Position numbers and translations under genes: made by a program. 41,273 nt of DNA from an uncultured Prevotellaceae bacterium (GTDB lineage: Bacteria > Bacteroidota > Bacteroidia > Bacteroidales > Bacteroidaceae): positions 1 through 41,273 of the forward strand of contig OMXS01000021.1 of NCBI GenBank assembly GCA_900315095.1. The letters run 5' to 3'. Below are positions 31,661-40,538 of the stretch, piece by piece. How positions within the stretch are numbered: the first letter of the stretch is position 1; the number at the start of each line of letters is the position of its first letter. The notes under the pieces were generated by a model. That model was not told the origin of the DNA, searched no databases, and was given only the letters and a program-made list of their open reading frames with translations.

Positions 31661-31843
31661 TTTCGCAAGCCTCGCTTGCTCTGTAGATAGAAGGAGTTAA
31701 AAGCAGATAGAGGGAGTTAGAAGACAATAGTCATGCGTGATAATTGCAGACAGAGTGATGTCCTCTTTCTCCTTCTATCTCCTTCTATCTTCCTCTATCT
31801 CCTTTTATCTTCCTCTATCTCCTAAATAACAAGCGAAACTTGA
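31661..31843 (-). repeat. MITE-like dispersed repeat, copy B
   Basis: Inverted relative to copy A (28-204), with the same ends, the same ATCACTCTGTCTGCAATTAT core in reverse, and longer CTTCTATCTC-type tracts. It starts seven bases after the YqaA-type stop. The polypyrimidine tracts are the main length difference between the copies. Confidence 0.7.
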
Positions 31844-31928
31844 GTAATTTATAATTGATAGAGGAGTTTTTATACTTAAAAAAATAAAAAAGTATTTGCA
31901 TGATAGCCATACTCTCTATTAATTGTTG

Positions 31929-31936
31929 TACCTTTG
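31929..31936 (+). promoter_or_regulatory. candidate -7 box for the DUF2723 gene
   Basis: TACCTTTG fits TAnnTTTG and ends 29 bases before the ATG. No well-placed TTTG is seen; the nearest (31895-31898) is 30 bases upstream. Confidence 0.45.
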
Positions 31937-31965
31937 CACTTTGAAATTTAAACCTAAGCGAGTTA

Positions 31966-34900
31966 ATGAAAAAATTTAGACTGGTTGACAATGTGTTTGG
32001 TTGGGTGGCTTTTGTCATTGCAGCCATAACCTATTGTATGACCATTGAACCGACAGCCAGTTTCTGGGACTGTCCTGAGTTTATCACTACTGGATATAAA
32101 CTTGAAATCGGTCACCCGCCTGGAGCACCGTTCTTCATGCTCACCGCCAACCTCTTCTCACAGTTTGTGAGCGATGTCACACAGGTGGCTCGAATGGTGA
32201 ACACCATGAGCGCGCTGCTCTCCGCCACATGTATCCTGTTCCTCTTCTGGAGCATCACGCATCTGGTGAGGAAACTCCTTGTGACGAACATAAGCGAGAT
32301 GACGCTGGCTCAGATGATAACCATCGAGGCAAGCGGTATGGTGGGCGCACTCATCTACACTTTCAGCGACACGTTCTGGTTCTCTGCTGTCGAAGGCGAG
32401 GTTTACGCCTACTCTTCGGCATTCACGGCTATCGTGTTCTGGCTTATCCTGAAGTGGGAAGACCATGCCGACGAGCCTCACAGCGACCGCTGGCTGGTGC
32501 TCATCACATATATGACAGGACTCTCTATCGGCGTTCACCTGCTGAACCTCCTTTGTGTGCCTGCCATCGTGCTGGTTTACTATTACCGCCGTTTCCCTAA
32601 CGCCAACCTCAAAGGCTCGCTGATAGCGTTGGGCATCTCGTTTGTCATCGTGGCAGCGATACTCTACGGCGTGGTGCCAGGCATCATCACCGTTGGCGGA
32701 TGGTTCGAGCTGTTCTTCGTGAACACTCTCGGAATGCCGTTCAATTCTGGTACAATCGTTTATTTCATCCTGCTCATCGCCATCGTGCTGTGGGCTATAT
32801 GGGAGACATACACCGACCGCAGCAAGAAACGCCAAAACATTGCTTATATCGCTTCTGTCGGCATGCTCGGAATACCTTTCTATAGCTATGGCTGGAAAGC
32901 ATTCTTCATCGGTATCATTGTACTCGCTATCCTCGCCTTTGTTCTTAACATCAAGCGCGAGGGCAAGTTGTTTGTAACCACACGTTTCAAGAACACTACA
33001 CTTCTGTGCATGCTGATGCTGATGATTGGCTACAGCACATACGCAGTAATTGTAATTCGCTCGTCAGCCAACCCTCCAATGGACCAGAACTCGCCAGAGG
33101 ACATCTTCACGCTGGGTTCTTATCTTAGTCGCGACCAGTATGGCTACCGCCCGCTGTTCTACGGACAGGCATACACCTCAGAGGTGAAGCGTGACGAAAA
33201 GGGCTATGCTGTACAAAGCGACGGCGCGCCTATATATCAGCGCAAGGAAAAGGCAAATGCCGACGAGAAAGACAAGTATTTCATCGTATCGTACAAGACA
33301 AACTACTTGTTCGAGCAGAACATGTTCTTCCCGCGCATGTACGACTCAGGTCATGGTGAGGCATACGAGAGTTGGATGGGTGGCGTTGACGGCAGAATTG
33401 TTCAAGGACAATATGGCGACAACATAAAGATTCCGACACAGGCAGAGAACATTCAGTTCTTCTTGTCATATCAATGTAACTTCATGTATTGGCGCTACTT
33501 CATGTGGAACTTCGCAGGACGCCAGAACGACGTGCAGGGCAACGGAGAACTGGAACACGGCAACTGGATTACGGGTTTCAAGGCATTCGACGACATGCGT
33601 CTGGGCGACCAGAGTCTGCTGCCTGACGAGTTGAAGGCAAACAAGGGACATAATGTATACTACTGTCTGCCTCTGCTGCTTGGTCTCATCGGTCTATTCT
33701 GGCAGGCATTCTACCAGCGCAAGCGTAAGGTGACTGTTAACGGAGAGACGAAGGAGGAGGTTGACCCTGTGGGCATCCGCCAGTTCTGGGTGGTATTCTT
33801 CCTCTTCTTCATGACAGGTCTTGCCATCGTTATCTACCTTAACCAGACACCGCTGCAACCTCGTGAGCGCGACTATGCTTACGCTGGTTCGTTCTATGCC
33901 TTTGCAATATGGTGCGGCATCGGAGTTGCTGCCATCGTTGACTTGCTCGGCAGAGTGAAACTGAAGGGCATCATCCCTGCAGCCGTTGTAGGTCTCGCAT
34001 CGCTCTGCGTGCCTATTCTCATGGCATGTCAGAACTGGGACGACCACGACCGCTCTGGCCGTTACACCTGTCGCGACTTCGGTCAGAACTACCTGATGTC
34101 ACTTCAAGAGGAGAACAACCCGATTATATTCACCAACGGCGACAACGACACCTTCCCTCTGTGGTACGACCAGGAGACGGAAGGAATAAGGACTGACGCA
34201 CGCGTATGCAACCTCAGTTACCTGCAGACAGACTGGTACATCGACCAGATGAAGCGTCCTGCATACGACTCGCCTGCAGTACCTATCTCATGGTCGCGAA
34301 TCAACTATGAGAGCGGTACCAACGACTGGGTACTCATTGACCCGAACGGAAAGGAACAGATACGCGAGTTTTTCAAGAAGAATCCCGAGGCTGCACGCCA
34401 GCAACTGGGCGATGACCCATTCGATGTGAAGAACATCTTCAAGGTGTGGCTGCACAACGAAGATCCTGAAATGCGCATCATTCCTACCGACACCCTTCAC
34501 ATCAAGGTTGACAAGGAGGCTGTGCGTCGTAGCGGAATGTTCATGCCCACCGACTCTATCCCAGACGTTCTGACAATCTCACTTGCAGGAAGACGCGGTC
34601 TGTCAAAGTCTGACCTCATGATTCTTGAGATGCTGATGCAATGTAACTGGGTTCGTCCTATTTATGTTGCTACCACCGTAGGCGGAGACAACTACATGAG
34701 TCTTGGAGACAACTTCGTGCAGGAAGGTCTTACCCACCGCATCACTCCGTTCCAGACAAGAATCGGCGGAAAACCTATTGAGGGCGTGAAGGACTTCGAC
34801 ACAGAGCGCGTTTACAAGAACATCATGACACGCTTCAAGTTTGGTGGCGTCAGCCAGAAGGGCATCTATCTCGACGAGACTGTGATGCGCATGTGCTATA

Positions 34901-35316
34901 CCCATCGTCGTCTCTTCGGACAGTTGGCTGTCAACCTCATCGAGGAAGGAAAGAAAGACAAGGCAATTGAAGTGCTTGACCGCGGTGCCAAGGAACTTCC
35001 TCCATATAATGTTCCTGTGAACTACATGGGTGGCGGTTACGAGTTCGCAAGGGCTTATATCCTCGCTGGTCAACCAGCAAAGGGCAAGCCTTGGCTCGAG
35101 GAGACATTCAAGAATGCCGAGCAGTATGTCAAGTGGTATCTCTCACTCAACGACAACCGCTTCTCACAATCTGTTCAGGACTGCATGAACTACCTCTATA
35201 TAATGAGCAAGTGTATCGAAATTGCCGATGCCTATGGCGAGAAATACACTATGAACCTCGAGGAACGCTACCTGAAATATGGCGATGAGTTCAAGAAGAG
35301 GAGTGGGTATGAATAG
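31966..35316 (+). CDS. DUF2723 family membrane protein (GT-C type)
   Basis: The 1116-residue protein belongs to DUF2723, related to protein O-mannosyltransferases with the GT-C fold. The first loop carries the family segment FWDCPEFITTGYKLEIGHPP with its acidic pair, near residues 30-50. Around a dozen membrane helices fill residues up to about 690. The C-terminal 400 residues are soluble and likely periplasmic, with TPR-like helices near 1000. It probably transfers a lipid-linked sugar outside the membrane; donor and target are unknown. It stands alone with GGAGTTA repeats after it. The size and layout are typical of Bacteroidetes members. Confidence 0.9.
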   Translation: MKKFRLVDNVFGWVAFVIAAITYCMTIEPTASFWDCPEFITTGYKLEIGHPPGAPFFMLTANLFSQFVSDVTQVARMVNTMSALLSATCILFLFWSITHLVRKLLVTNISEMTLAQMITIEASGMVGALIYTFSDTFWFSAVEGEVYAYSSAFTAIVFWLILKWEDHADEPHSDRWLVLITYMTGLSIGVHLLNLLCVPAIVLVYYYRRFPNANLKGSLIALGISFVIVAAILYGVVPGIITVGGWFELFFVNTLGMPFNSGTIVYFILLIAIVLWAIWETYTDRSKKRQNIAYIASVGMLGIPFYSYGWKAFFIGIIVLAILAFVLNIKREGKLFVTTRFKNTTLLCMLMLMIGYSTYAVIVIRSSANPPMDQNSPEDIFTLGSYLSRDQYGYRPLFYGQAYTSEVKRDEKGYAVQSDGAPIYQRKEKANADEKDKYFIVSYKTNYLFEQNMFFPRMYDSGHGEAYESWMGGVDGRIVQGQYGDNIKIPTQAENIQFFLSYQCNFMYWRYFMWNFAGRQNDVQGNGELEHGNWITGFKAFDDMRLGDQSLLPDELKANKGHNVYYCLPLLLGLIGLFWQAFYQRKRKVTVNGETKEEVDPVGIRQFWVVFFLFFMTGLAIVIYLNQTPLQPRERDYAYAGSFYAFAIWCGIGVAAIVDLLGRVKLKGIIPAAVVGLASLCVPILMACQNWDDHDRSGRYTCRDFGQNYLMSLQEENNPIIFTNGDNDTFPLWYDQETEGIRTDARVCNLSYLQTDWYIDQMKRPAYDSPAVPISWSRINYESGTNDWVLIDPNGKEQIREFFKKNPEAARQQLGDDPFDVKNIFKVWLHNEDPEMRIIPTDTLHIKVDKEAVRRSGMFMPTDSIPDVLTISLAGRRGLSKSDLMILEMLMQCNWVRPIYVATTVGGDNYMSLGDNFVQEGLTHRITPFQTRIGGKPIEGVKDFDTERVYKNIMTRFKFGGVSQKGIYLDETVMRMCYTHRRLFGQLAVNLIEEGKKDKAIEVLDRGAKELPPYNVPVNYMGGGYEFARAYILAGQPAKGKPWLEETFKNAEQYVKWYLSLNDNRFSQSVQDCMNYLYIMSKCIEIADAYGEKYTMNLEERYLKYGDEFKKRSGYE

Positions 35317-35356
35317 TTAGGAGTTAGGAGTTAGGAGTTAGAAGTTAGGAGTTAAT
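35316..35356 (+). repeat. GGAGTTA minisatellite
   Basis: AGTTAGG repeats, some with GAAGTTA, run directly after the stop of the DUF2723 gene, like those at about 30000. They appear to be a family of post-gene repeats in this genome. Confidence 0.7.
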
Positions 35357-35390
35357 GCCGAGCGCATAATTCAACGTTCGTAAATAGAAT

Positions 35391-36002
35391 ATGTTCATAG
35401 AACAGCCTGCCAAGTGGCTAAGATGGCTTTATCCTAAGGCGATATGGCGAATGGAAAAGGATGTGAAGGCGGTATATCTGACCTTCGACGATGGTCCTAT
35501 ACCAGAAGCCACACCGTTTATCCTTGACACTCTCAGGGAATACGGGGCAAAGGCTACGTTCTTCATGGTGGGCGACAACGTGAAGAAACACCCAGAACTC
35601 TACGAGAGGATTGTGAGCGAGGGGCATCAGGTGGGCAACCACACGATGAACCATATTGGTGGTTTCAGGCACTGGACGACGACATACATCATCAACACAT
35701 ATCAGGCGAACGAACTGATACACGCCCACCTTTTCCGACCTCCGCACGGATGGATGCGCCACAGCCCCTACTATTGGATTAGCAAGTATTACAAGGTGGT
35801 GATGTGGGACGTCGTGACACGTGACTACTCTAAGCGACTCACCGCGGAGGAGGTGCTGCAGAACGTGATACGATACACTCGAAATGGTTCTATTATAACT
35901 TTCCACGACTCGCTGAAGAGCATCGACAAACTGCACTATGCTCTGCCAGAGGCTCTGAAGTGGCTTAAAGAACAGGGTTATGAATTCCGAACTTTCAAAT
36001 AG
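35391..36002 (+). CDS. polysaccharide deacetylase (NodB-type)
   Basis: The 203-residue enzyme belongs to carbohydrate esterase family 4, which removes acetyl groups from peptidoglycan or other sugars using a metal ion. NodB motifs appear in order: YLTFDDGPIPEAT (Asp pair, catalytic and metal), HQVGNHTMNH (metal-binding His), FRPPHGWMRHS and VMWDVVTRDYS, then IITFHDS. There is no clear signal peptide; the start is a hydrophobic, basic stretch (KWLRWLYPKAIWRMEK) that may associate with membrane. The next gene starts inside its 3' end (overlap 23 bases). Its target polymer is unknown. Confidence 0.9.
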   Translation: MFIEQPAKWLRWLYPKAIWRMEKDVKAVYLTFDDGPIPEATPFILDTLREYGAKATFFMVGDNVKKHPELYERIVSEGHQVGNHTMNHIGGFRHWTTTYIINTYQANELIHAHLFRPPHGWMRHSPYYWISKYYKVVMWDVVTRDYSKRLTAEEVLQNVIRYTRNGSIITFHDSLKSIDKLHYALPEALKWLKEQGYEFRTFK

Positions 36003-36951
36003 GATAAAAGCCGAGGCTCTAAGTCTCGGCTTTTCTGCCTGTGGGATAGCGCGCGCCGAGGCGGTGAGCCCCGACGTGGCAGAGGGATTCACAGCATGGC
36101 TTAGCAACGGAGGGCATGCCACAATGGCATACATGGAGAACCACCTGGAGAAACGGCTCGACCCGCGGCTGCTTGTTCCCGGCACGAAGAGCATCGTCAG
36201 CGTGGCACTCAATTATGCACCAGCACAACGCTTGCCTGAAGGGGAATATCAGATAGCAGCCTACGCTCTCGGACAAGACTATCACGACATAGTGAAGAAC
36301 AAACTGCGACAACTGGTTAGCAACATTCAGGCTGACGGTTCAATATTCGAAGAGGGTGCCGACATTCGTGTCTTCTCAGACAGCGCCCCTGTGCTCGAGC
36401 GATACTGGGCGGTAAGAGCAGGACTCGGTTGGATAGGACGCAACCACCAACTGATAATCCCACGTGCCGGCAGCATGTTCTTCCTCGGTGAGGTGTTCCT
36501 GCCGATAGAACTTGATTATGACACTCCTATGGAGTCGCTCTGTGGCAACTGCCACCGCTGCATCGAAGCATGCCCGACAGGTGCATTGGCAACAAAAGAG
36601 CAATCATTACCTTCAGAGGGTAACGAGGGCGGCGTTTTCATATCGTCGCGTTGTCTCTCATATCAGACAATAGAAAACCGAGGCGACATCCCCGACGATA
36701 TTGCGGAGGCAATGGGCGACACCATCTACGGATGCGACCGCTGCCAACAGGCATGTCCGTGGAACCGCTTCGCCCAGCCCACCGAAGAGCCTTTGCTGCA
36801 ACCTAAGGAGGAACTGCTCAGCATGACTCGTGAACAATGGCAGCAACTAACAGAGGACGACTTCCGCCGTCTCTTCAAAGGCAGCGCTGTGAAAAGAGCG
36901 AAATATGAAGGGTTGATGAGAAACATCAATAAAGTTAGGAGAGAGGAATGA
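35980..36951 (+). CDS. queG: epoxyqueuosine reductase
   Basis: QueG makes queuosine by reducing epoxyqueuosine in tRNA, using cobalamin and two [4Fe-4S] clusters. The 323-residue product has GFSACGIARAEA near the start, the cobalamin-binding region with SIVSVALNYAP, GLGWIGRNHQLIIPRAGSMF in the middle, and two cluster motifs, CGNCHRCIEACP (about residues 188-199) and CDRCQQACPW (about 252). The gene starts inside the deacetylase gene. Its first codons contain a terminator-like hairpin. It is followed by a small unknown gene after three bases. Confidence 0.92.
   Translation: MNSELSNRIKAEALSLGFSACGIARAEAVSPDVAEGFTAWLSNGGHATMAYMENHLEKRLDPRLLVPGTKSIVSVALNYAPAQRLPEGEYQIAAYALGQDYHDIVKNKLRQLVSNIQADGSIFEEGADIRVFSDSAPVLERYWAVRAGLGWIGRNHQLIIPRAGSMFFLGEVFLPIELDYDTPMESLCGNCHRCIEACPTGALATKEQSLPSEGNEGGVFISSRCLSYQTIENRGDIPDDIAEAMGDTIYGCDRCQQACPWNRFAQPTEEPLLQPKEELLSMTREQWQQLTEDDFRRLFKGSAVKRAKYEGLMRNINKVRREE
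36006..36034 (+). terminator. terminator-like hairpin inside the start of queG
   Basis: AAAAGCCGAG at 36006-36015 pairs perfectly with CTCGGCTTTT at 36025-36034 across a nine-base loop, ending in four T residues. It begins 4 bases after the deacetylase stop but lies within the first 19 codons of queG. It might end some transcripts after the deacetylase and attenuate queG. Confidence 0.5.
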
Positions 36952-36954
36952 ATA

Positions 36955-37293
36955 ATGACTAAAGAGCAATATATCAGGGACATCGTAAACACGTTCTTTC
37001 GTGATTACACAAAGCAGGTGACATTGGCAGAGACAGGCATGACACCCGAGCAACTGGAGCCACGTTTGCTGAAACAGGCAATGCTTGAGCATTATGAAGA
37101 GGTGGCTGCGGCATTCCATCGTGCTGTATTCCCAAAGATTGCAGAGGCAAACGGACTTTCATTCAGCGCCGTTCCCGATGACATAACACCCGAAATGATG
37201 CGTACCGTATGCGTCACCGAGTCCCTTTTCAACACAATGGTGGAAACCTACCGACAGAACTTCTTTGCCCTGCTGCAAGGCAGAATCATTTAG
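36955..37293 (+). CDS. hypothetical protein, 112 residues
   Basis: The product is all-helical and mildly acidic, with YIRDIVNTFFRDYTKQVTLA and ETYRQNFFALLQGRII at its two ends. No domain is recognised and there is no signal or membrane segment. It starts three bases after queG, so it is probably on the same transcript, and no clear terminator follows. Function unknown. Confidence 0.65.
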   Translation: MTKEQYIRDIVNTFFRDYTKQVTLAETGMTPEQLEPRLLKQAMLEHYEEVAAAFHRAVFPKIAEANGLSFSAVPDDITPEMMRTVCVTESLFNTMVETYRQNFFALLQGRII

Positions 37294-37470
37294 TATCATA
37301 TATTCTCCTTAGCATCTCACTTGTGCCTTCTGAGCACCTCACTTATATATGTTTGAGGTTGTCACTTGTATCTCCTGACAAACTCAGAAACGTCTTATGG
37401 CAACTGCCGTTCATACATCAAAGACACATACTTTATGTATTTATGTCCAACAGTCTTTATGTCTAAAAAA

Positions 37471-38112
37471 TCAAACGAGACTAAGAAGTTCTTCTGGTGA
37501 CGAGAGAAGGCGGGTGGCACCATGATTAAGAAGGAACTGACGGTCGCGGAATCCCCACAGGACGCTGGCGCAAGGCATCATAGCAGCACGTGCCGTGTCG
37601 ATATCCACATCGCTGTCGCCCACATAAATGGCCTCATCATGACTAATGCCGAGCAGTCGCAACGCCTCGTTGACGGTATCTGGCGCAGGCTTCTTCCTTA
37701 TGGCGGCACTCTCCCCTATAGCAACATCAATATACTGTGAGAAGAAATGCTGTCGCAACTCCTCTGTCGCCGCCTGCATCTTATTGCTGACAATGGCCAA
37801 CATCATTCCCTTTTCCTTGAGGCGGGCAAGCGCATCCATGATACCTGGATAAGGACAGGTGGTGTCTAGGCAATGCTGCATGTAGTGCTGACGGAATACG
37901 GAGAACGCCTCATCAAAGCGAGGGTTGCTCTCTCCGTCGGGTACCGCCCTCGTCATGAGCATGCGAACGCCATTGCCAACGAAACGACGCACATCGTCGA
38001 TGCTATGCTCAGGCATACCGCAAGAGCGCAACGCATAGTTGGTGCTTGCCGCGAGGTCCGTAAGAGTGTCGAGCAGCGTGCCGTCAAGGTCGAAAACAAT
38101 AGCCTTTGTCAT
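37471..38112 (-). CDS. HAD-superfamily phosphatase, phosphoglycolate phosphatase-like
   Basis: The 213-residue protein is a class IA HAD hydrolase that removes phosphate, probably from 2-phosphoglycolate or another small phosphomonoester. The motifs are IVFDLDGTLLDT (nucleophile Asp), IVSNKM (motif II Ser), KPAPDTVNEAL (motif III Lys) and YVGDSDVDIDTARAA (motif IV Asp pair). The cap region sits between motifs I and II. Its start is at 38112, and repeat-like AT sequence separates it from the DUF58 gene. Substrate not certain; Gph is the closest family by motif layout. Confidence 0.88.
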   Translation of the reverse strand: MTKAIVFDLDGTLLDTLTDLAASTNYALRSCGMPEHSIDDVRRFVGNGVRMLMTRAVPDGESNPRFDEAFSVFRQHYMQHCLDTTCPYPGIMDALARLKEKGMMLAIVSNKMQAATEELRQHFFSQYIDVAIGESAAIRKKPAPDTVNEALRLLGISHDEAIYVGDSDVDIDTARAAMMPCASVLWGFRDRQFLLNHGATRLLSSPEELLSLV

Positions 38113-38188
38113 AATAATTAATAATTTACAATTGATGATTGATAGTTCCTTCGGGTTAAGCGGATAATTTACAATTGAGGCAATGGGG

Positions 38189-39502
38189 TTATGATATTAT
38201 CTGTCTGGCTTTCATCTCCAGATACTTGTTTATGACATTAACAGACAGTTTATCGGGGGTTGTCAGCAGGCTATAGATTCCGTTCTGCCTTAATGTGCTT
38301 ACTATGAGTCGTTTCTCGTATGAGAATTTCTCGGCTATGACGTGGCGGTAGTAGTCCTCTACACCATGTGCCGGAGTGTCGATAAACTCCTGCTGTTCCT
38401 TGTCGATGAAGAACACCACAAGCACGACATGACGACGAGCCAACTGCTGGAGGTAGGCCATCTGGCGGCGCATAGACACCATATCCGAGAAATTGGTGTA
38501 TAACACAAGAAGACTTCTGCGGTTGATATGCTTATCTACATGCACGCAAAGCGAGAAGTAATCGGTCTCGCCAAATGATGTCTTCTGTGCGTATAGACTG
38601 TCCATGAGCGTCTCCATCTGCCCCGTCTGTTTCGATGCAGGGATGAATGTCTCGAACTGCTGGTCGAAGGTGATGAGTCCTGCCTTGTCGTCCTTGCGTA
38701 TGGCAACGTAGGAGAGCACGAGCGAGGCGTTGATGGCATAGTCGAGAAGTGTCATGCCGTCGAATGCCTGCTGCATCACGCGACCGCGGTCGATGACGTT
38801 ATAGATGTTCTGCGAACGCTCGTCTTGATAGACATTCACCATTAGCGCATGCCTTCGGGCGCTTGCTTTCCAGTTAATGGTGCGGTAGTCGTCGCCCTGC
38901 ACATACTCCTTTATCTGCTCGAAGTCGGTGTTATGTCCCACTCGGCGAATCCTCTTAATACCCAGTTCCTGCAGGTTGTTGCTCATAGCGAGCAGTTCAT
39001 ACTGTCGCAGCATGAGATAGGAAGGATAGACCTTGATGTCGCGTGCCGCCTTATCGGTAAACCGCCGGCTTACGAGTCCCAACCCGACGAATGCGAAGGT
39101 GCGTATATCGCCGAACCCATACACTCCACGCTCCTTCGGCTGCAGACGATACTCTATGGTGGTGTTTCCCTTTGCCTCCATCGATGCCTTGAAGCAAATA
39201 TCGCGTCGCTGGAATACGAAAGGTATCTCGTCGATAACCTCCACGCGCACCTTATATGGGAAGGTGTTAGCAAGATGAACCCTAACCACGTTGTCGTCGC
39301 CATTAGAGAAGCGGTCGCTGCACGAGCGTCTCGCCGTGATTCCGCGTCGCCAGTAGAGCATAGCCGTCTCGGTGAGCACGAGAGCCAGGAAGAGCGCAAG
39401 CAGCACCTTGCCCACCACGAAGAGCGGCGGAAGCCAATAGCCAGCGGCAATGACTCCGATTATAGCTATTATGACGATATAGAATCTGCGAGTTAAGAAC
39501 AT
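38189..39502 (-). CDS. DUF58 domain protein, MoxR-associated
   Basis: The 437-residue product has two membrane helices at its start (YIVIIAIIGVIAAGYWLPPL and the following segment to about residue 50), then a soluble part. The DUF58 signature is seen in GDDYRTINWKASARRHALMV and YQDERSQNIYNVIDRG, followed by a von Willebrand-A-like fold with LLVLYTNFSDMVS. DUF58 proteins sit beside MoxR ATPases and are thought to help assemble or activate partner proteins. It lies 62 bases after the MoxR gene and follows it in the leftward direction. Confidence 0.88.
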   Translation of the reverse strand: MFLTRRFYIVIIAIIGVIAAGYWLPPLFVVGKVLLALFLALVLTETAMLYWRRGITARRSCSDRFSNGDDNVVRVHLANTFPYKVRVEVIDEIPFVFQRRDICFKASMEAKGNTTIEYRLQPKERGVYGFGDIRTFAFVGLGLVSRRFTDKAARDIKVYPSYLMLRQYELLAMSNNLQELGIKRIRRVGHNTDFEQIKEYVQGDDYRTINWKASARRHALMVNVYQDERSQNIYNVIDRGRVMQQAFDGMTLLDYAINASLVLSYVAIRKDDKAGLITFDQQFETFIPASKQTGQMETLMDSLYAQKTSFGETDYFSLCVHVDKHINRRSLLVLYTNFSDMVSMRRQMAYLQQLARRHVVLVVFFIDKEQQEFIDTPAHGVEDYYRHVIAEKFSYEKRLIVSTLRQNGIYSLLTTPDKLSVNVINKYLEMKARQIIS

Positions 39503-39564
39503 AATCTAATTTTGAATTACGATGGTTGAATTACGATGGGTCGCCAAAGGCGAGTACTTCAACC

Positions 39565-40533
39565 TTATTTCGGAACCTCTACTTTGTCGATAAGGCGCTG
39601 AGTCACCTTCAGCGGAGTGAATCCCTCCATCTCTGCCTCGGCGGTTATTATCATGCGGTGCTGGAGTATGCTTGGCGTCACGAAGCGCACATCCTCAGGG
39701 ATTACGAAGTCGCGCCCTTGAAGCACGGCATACGCCTTTGCCGACTGCATCATAGCGATGGAAGCACGCGGCGAAGCACCCAGCAGCACGCGCTTGCTGG
39801 TACGTGTCTGCTGCACGATGTTCACGATATAGTTCACCAGCGTCGGGTCGATATACACCTTGTTTATATTGCGACGTAGGTAAGTCAGTTCCTCCTTCGT
39901 GATGACCGGCTCGATGTCGCTCAACTTCACGAAGTCGAGGTTGCCCTGATGCAGCTGCATTATCTGCTCCTCCTCGGTAACCGACGGGTAACCCATCGTT
40001 ATCTTCATGAGGAAGCGGTCGAGCTGAGCCTCAGGAAGCTTATATGTTCCTTCCTGCTCCACAGGGTTCTGCGTAGCGATAATGGTGAAGAGGTCGTCCA
40101 TCTTGTATGTGGTGCCGTCGATGCTCACCTGCTTTTCCTCCATCACCTCGAAGAGAGCCGCCTGCGTCTTTGCCGGCGCACGGTTTATTTCGTCAACGAG
40201 AACGATGTCAGAGAAGATGGGTCCTTCATGAAAGTGGAACTCAGAGTCTTTCATGTTGAACACCGTTGTTCCGAGCACGTCGCTCGGCATGAGGTCTGGA
40301 GTGAACTGTATACGGCTGAAGCCGGCATTCACCAGTCGCGCCACCAGTCGTGCCGTGAGTGTCTTTGCCACTCCTGGCACTCCCTCTATGAGCACATGGC
40401 CGTTGGCAAGCACAGCGGTGAGGATAAGGTCAACCGCCTGGTGCTGTCCGATAATCACTCGTCTTATCTGTTCTCTCAACTGCTGTATTTTCTCTGAAAA
40501 TGCAGTCAGGTCCATTCTTGTTTGCTCTTCCAT
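39565..40533 (-). CDS. MoxR-family AAA ATPase
   Basis: The 322-residue protein is a MoxR-type AAA+ ATPase, a chaperone for metal-enzyme or envelope complexes. Walker A is GVPGVAKT near residue 55, Walker B is [18 protein letters not shown] near 115, sensor 1 is [20 protein letters not shown], and the end has [18 protein letters not shown]. Length is standard. It starts 5 bases after the upstream gene and is followed by the DUF58 gene, the usual order in this phylum. The substrate complex is not evident. Confidence 0.92.
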   Translation of the reverse strand: MEEQTRMDLTAFSEKIQQLREQIRRVIIGQHQAVDLILTAVLANGHVLIEGVPGVAKTLTARLVARLVNAGFSRIQFTPDLMPSDVLGTTVFNMKDSEFHFHEGPIFSDIVLVDEINRAPAKTQAALFEVMEEKQVSIDGTTYKMDDLFTIIATQNPVEQEGTYKLPEAQLDRFLMKITMGYPSVTEEEQIMQLHQGNLDFVKLSDIEPVITKEELTYLRRNINKVYIDPTLVNYIVNIVQQTRTSKRVLLGASPRASIAMMQSAKAYAVLQGRDFVIPEDVRFVTPSILQHRMIITAEAEMEGFTPLKVTQRLIDKVEVPK

Positions 40534-40538
40534 TTATG

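Noticed and set aside
32158-32835. 225-residue reverse-strand open frame in the DUF2723 gene
   Set aside because: Low-complexity His/Glu-rich translation with no motif; a shadow of a clear membrane protein.
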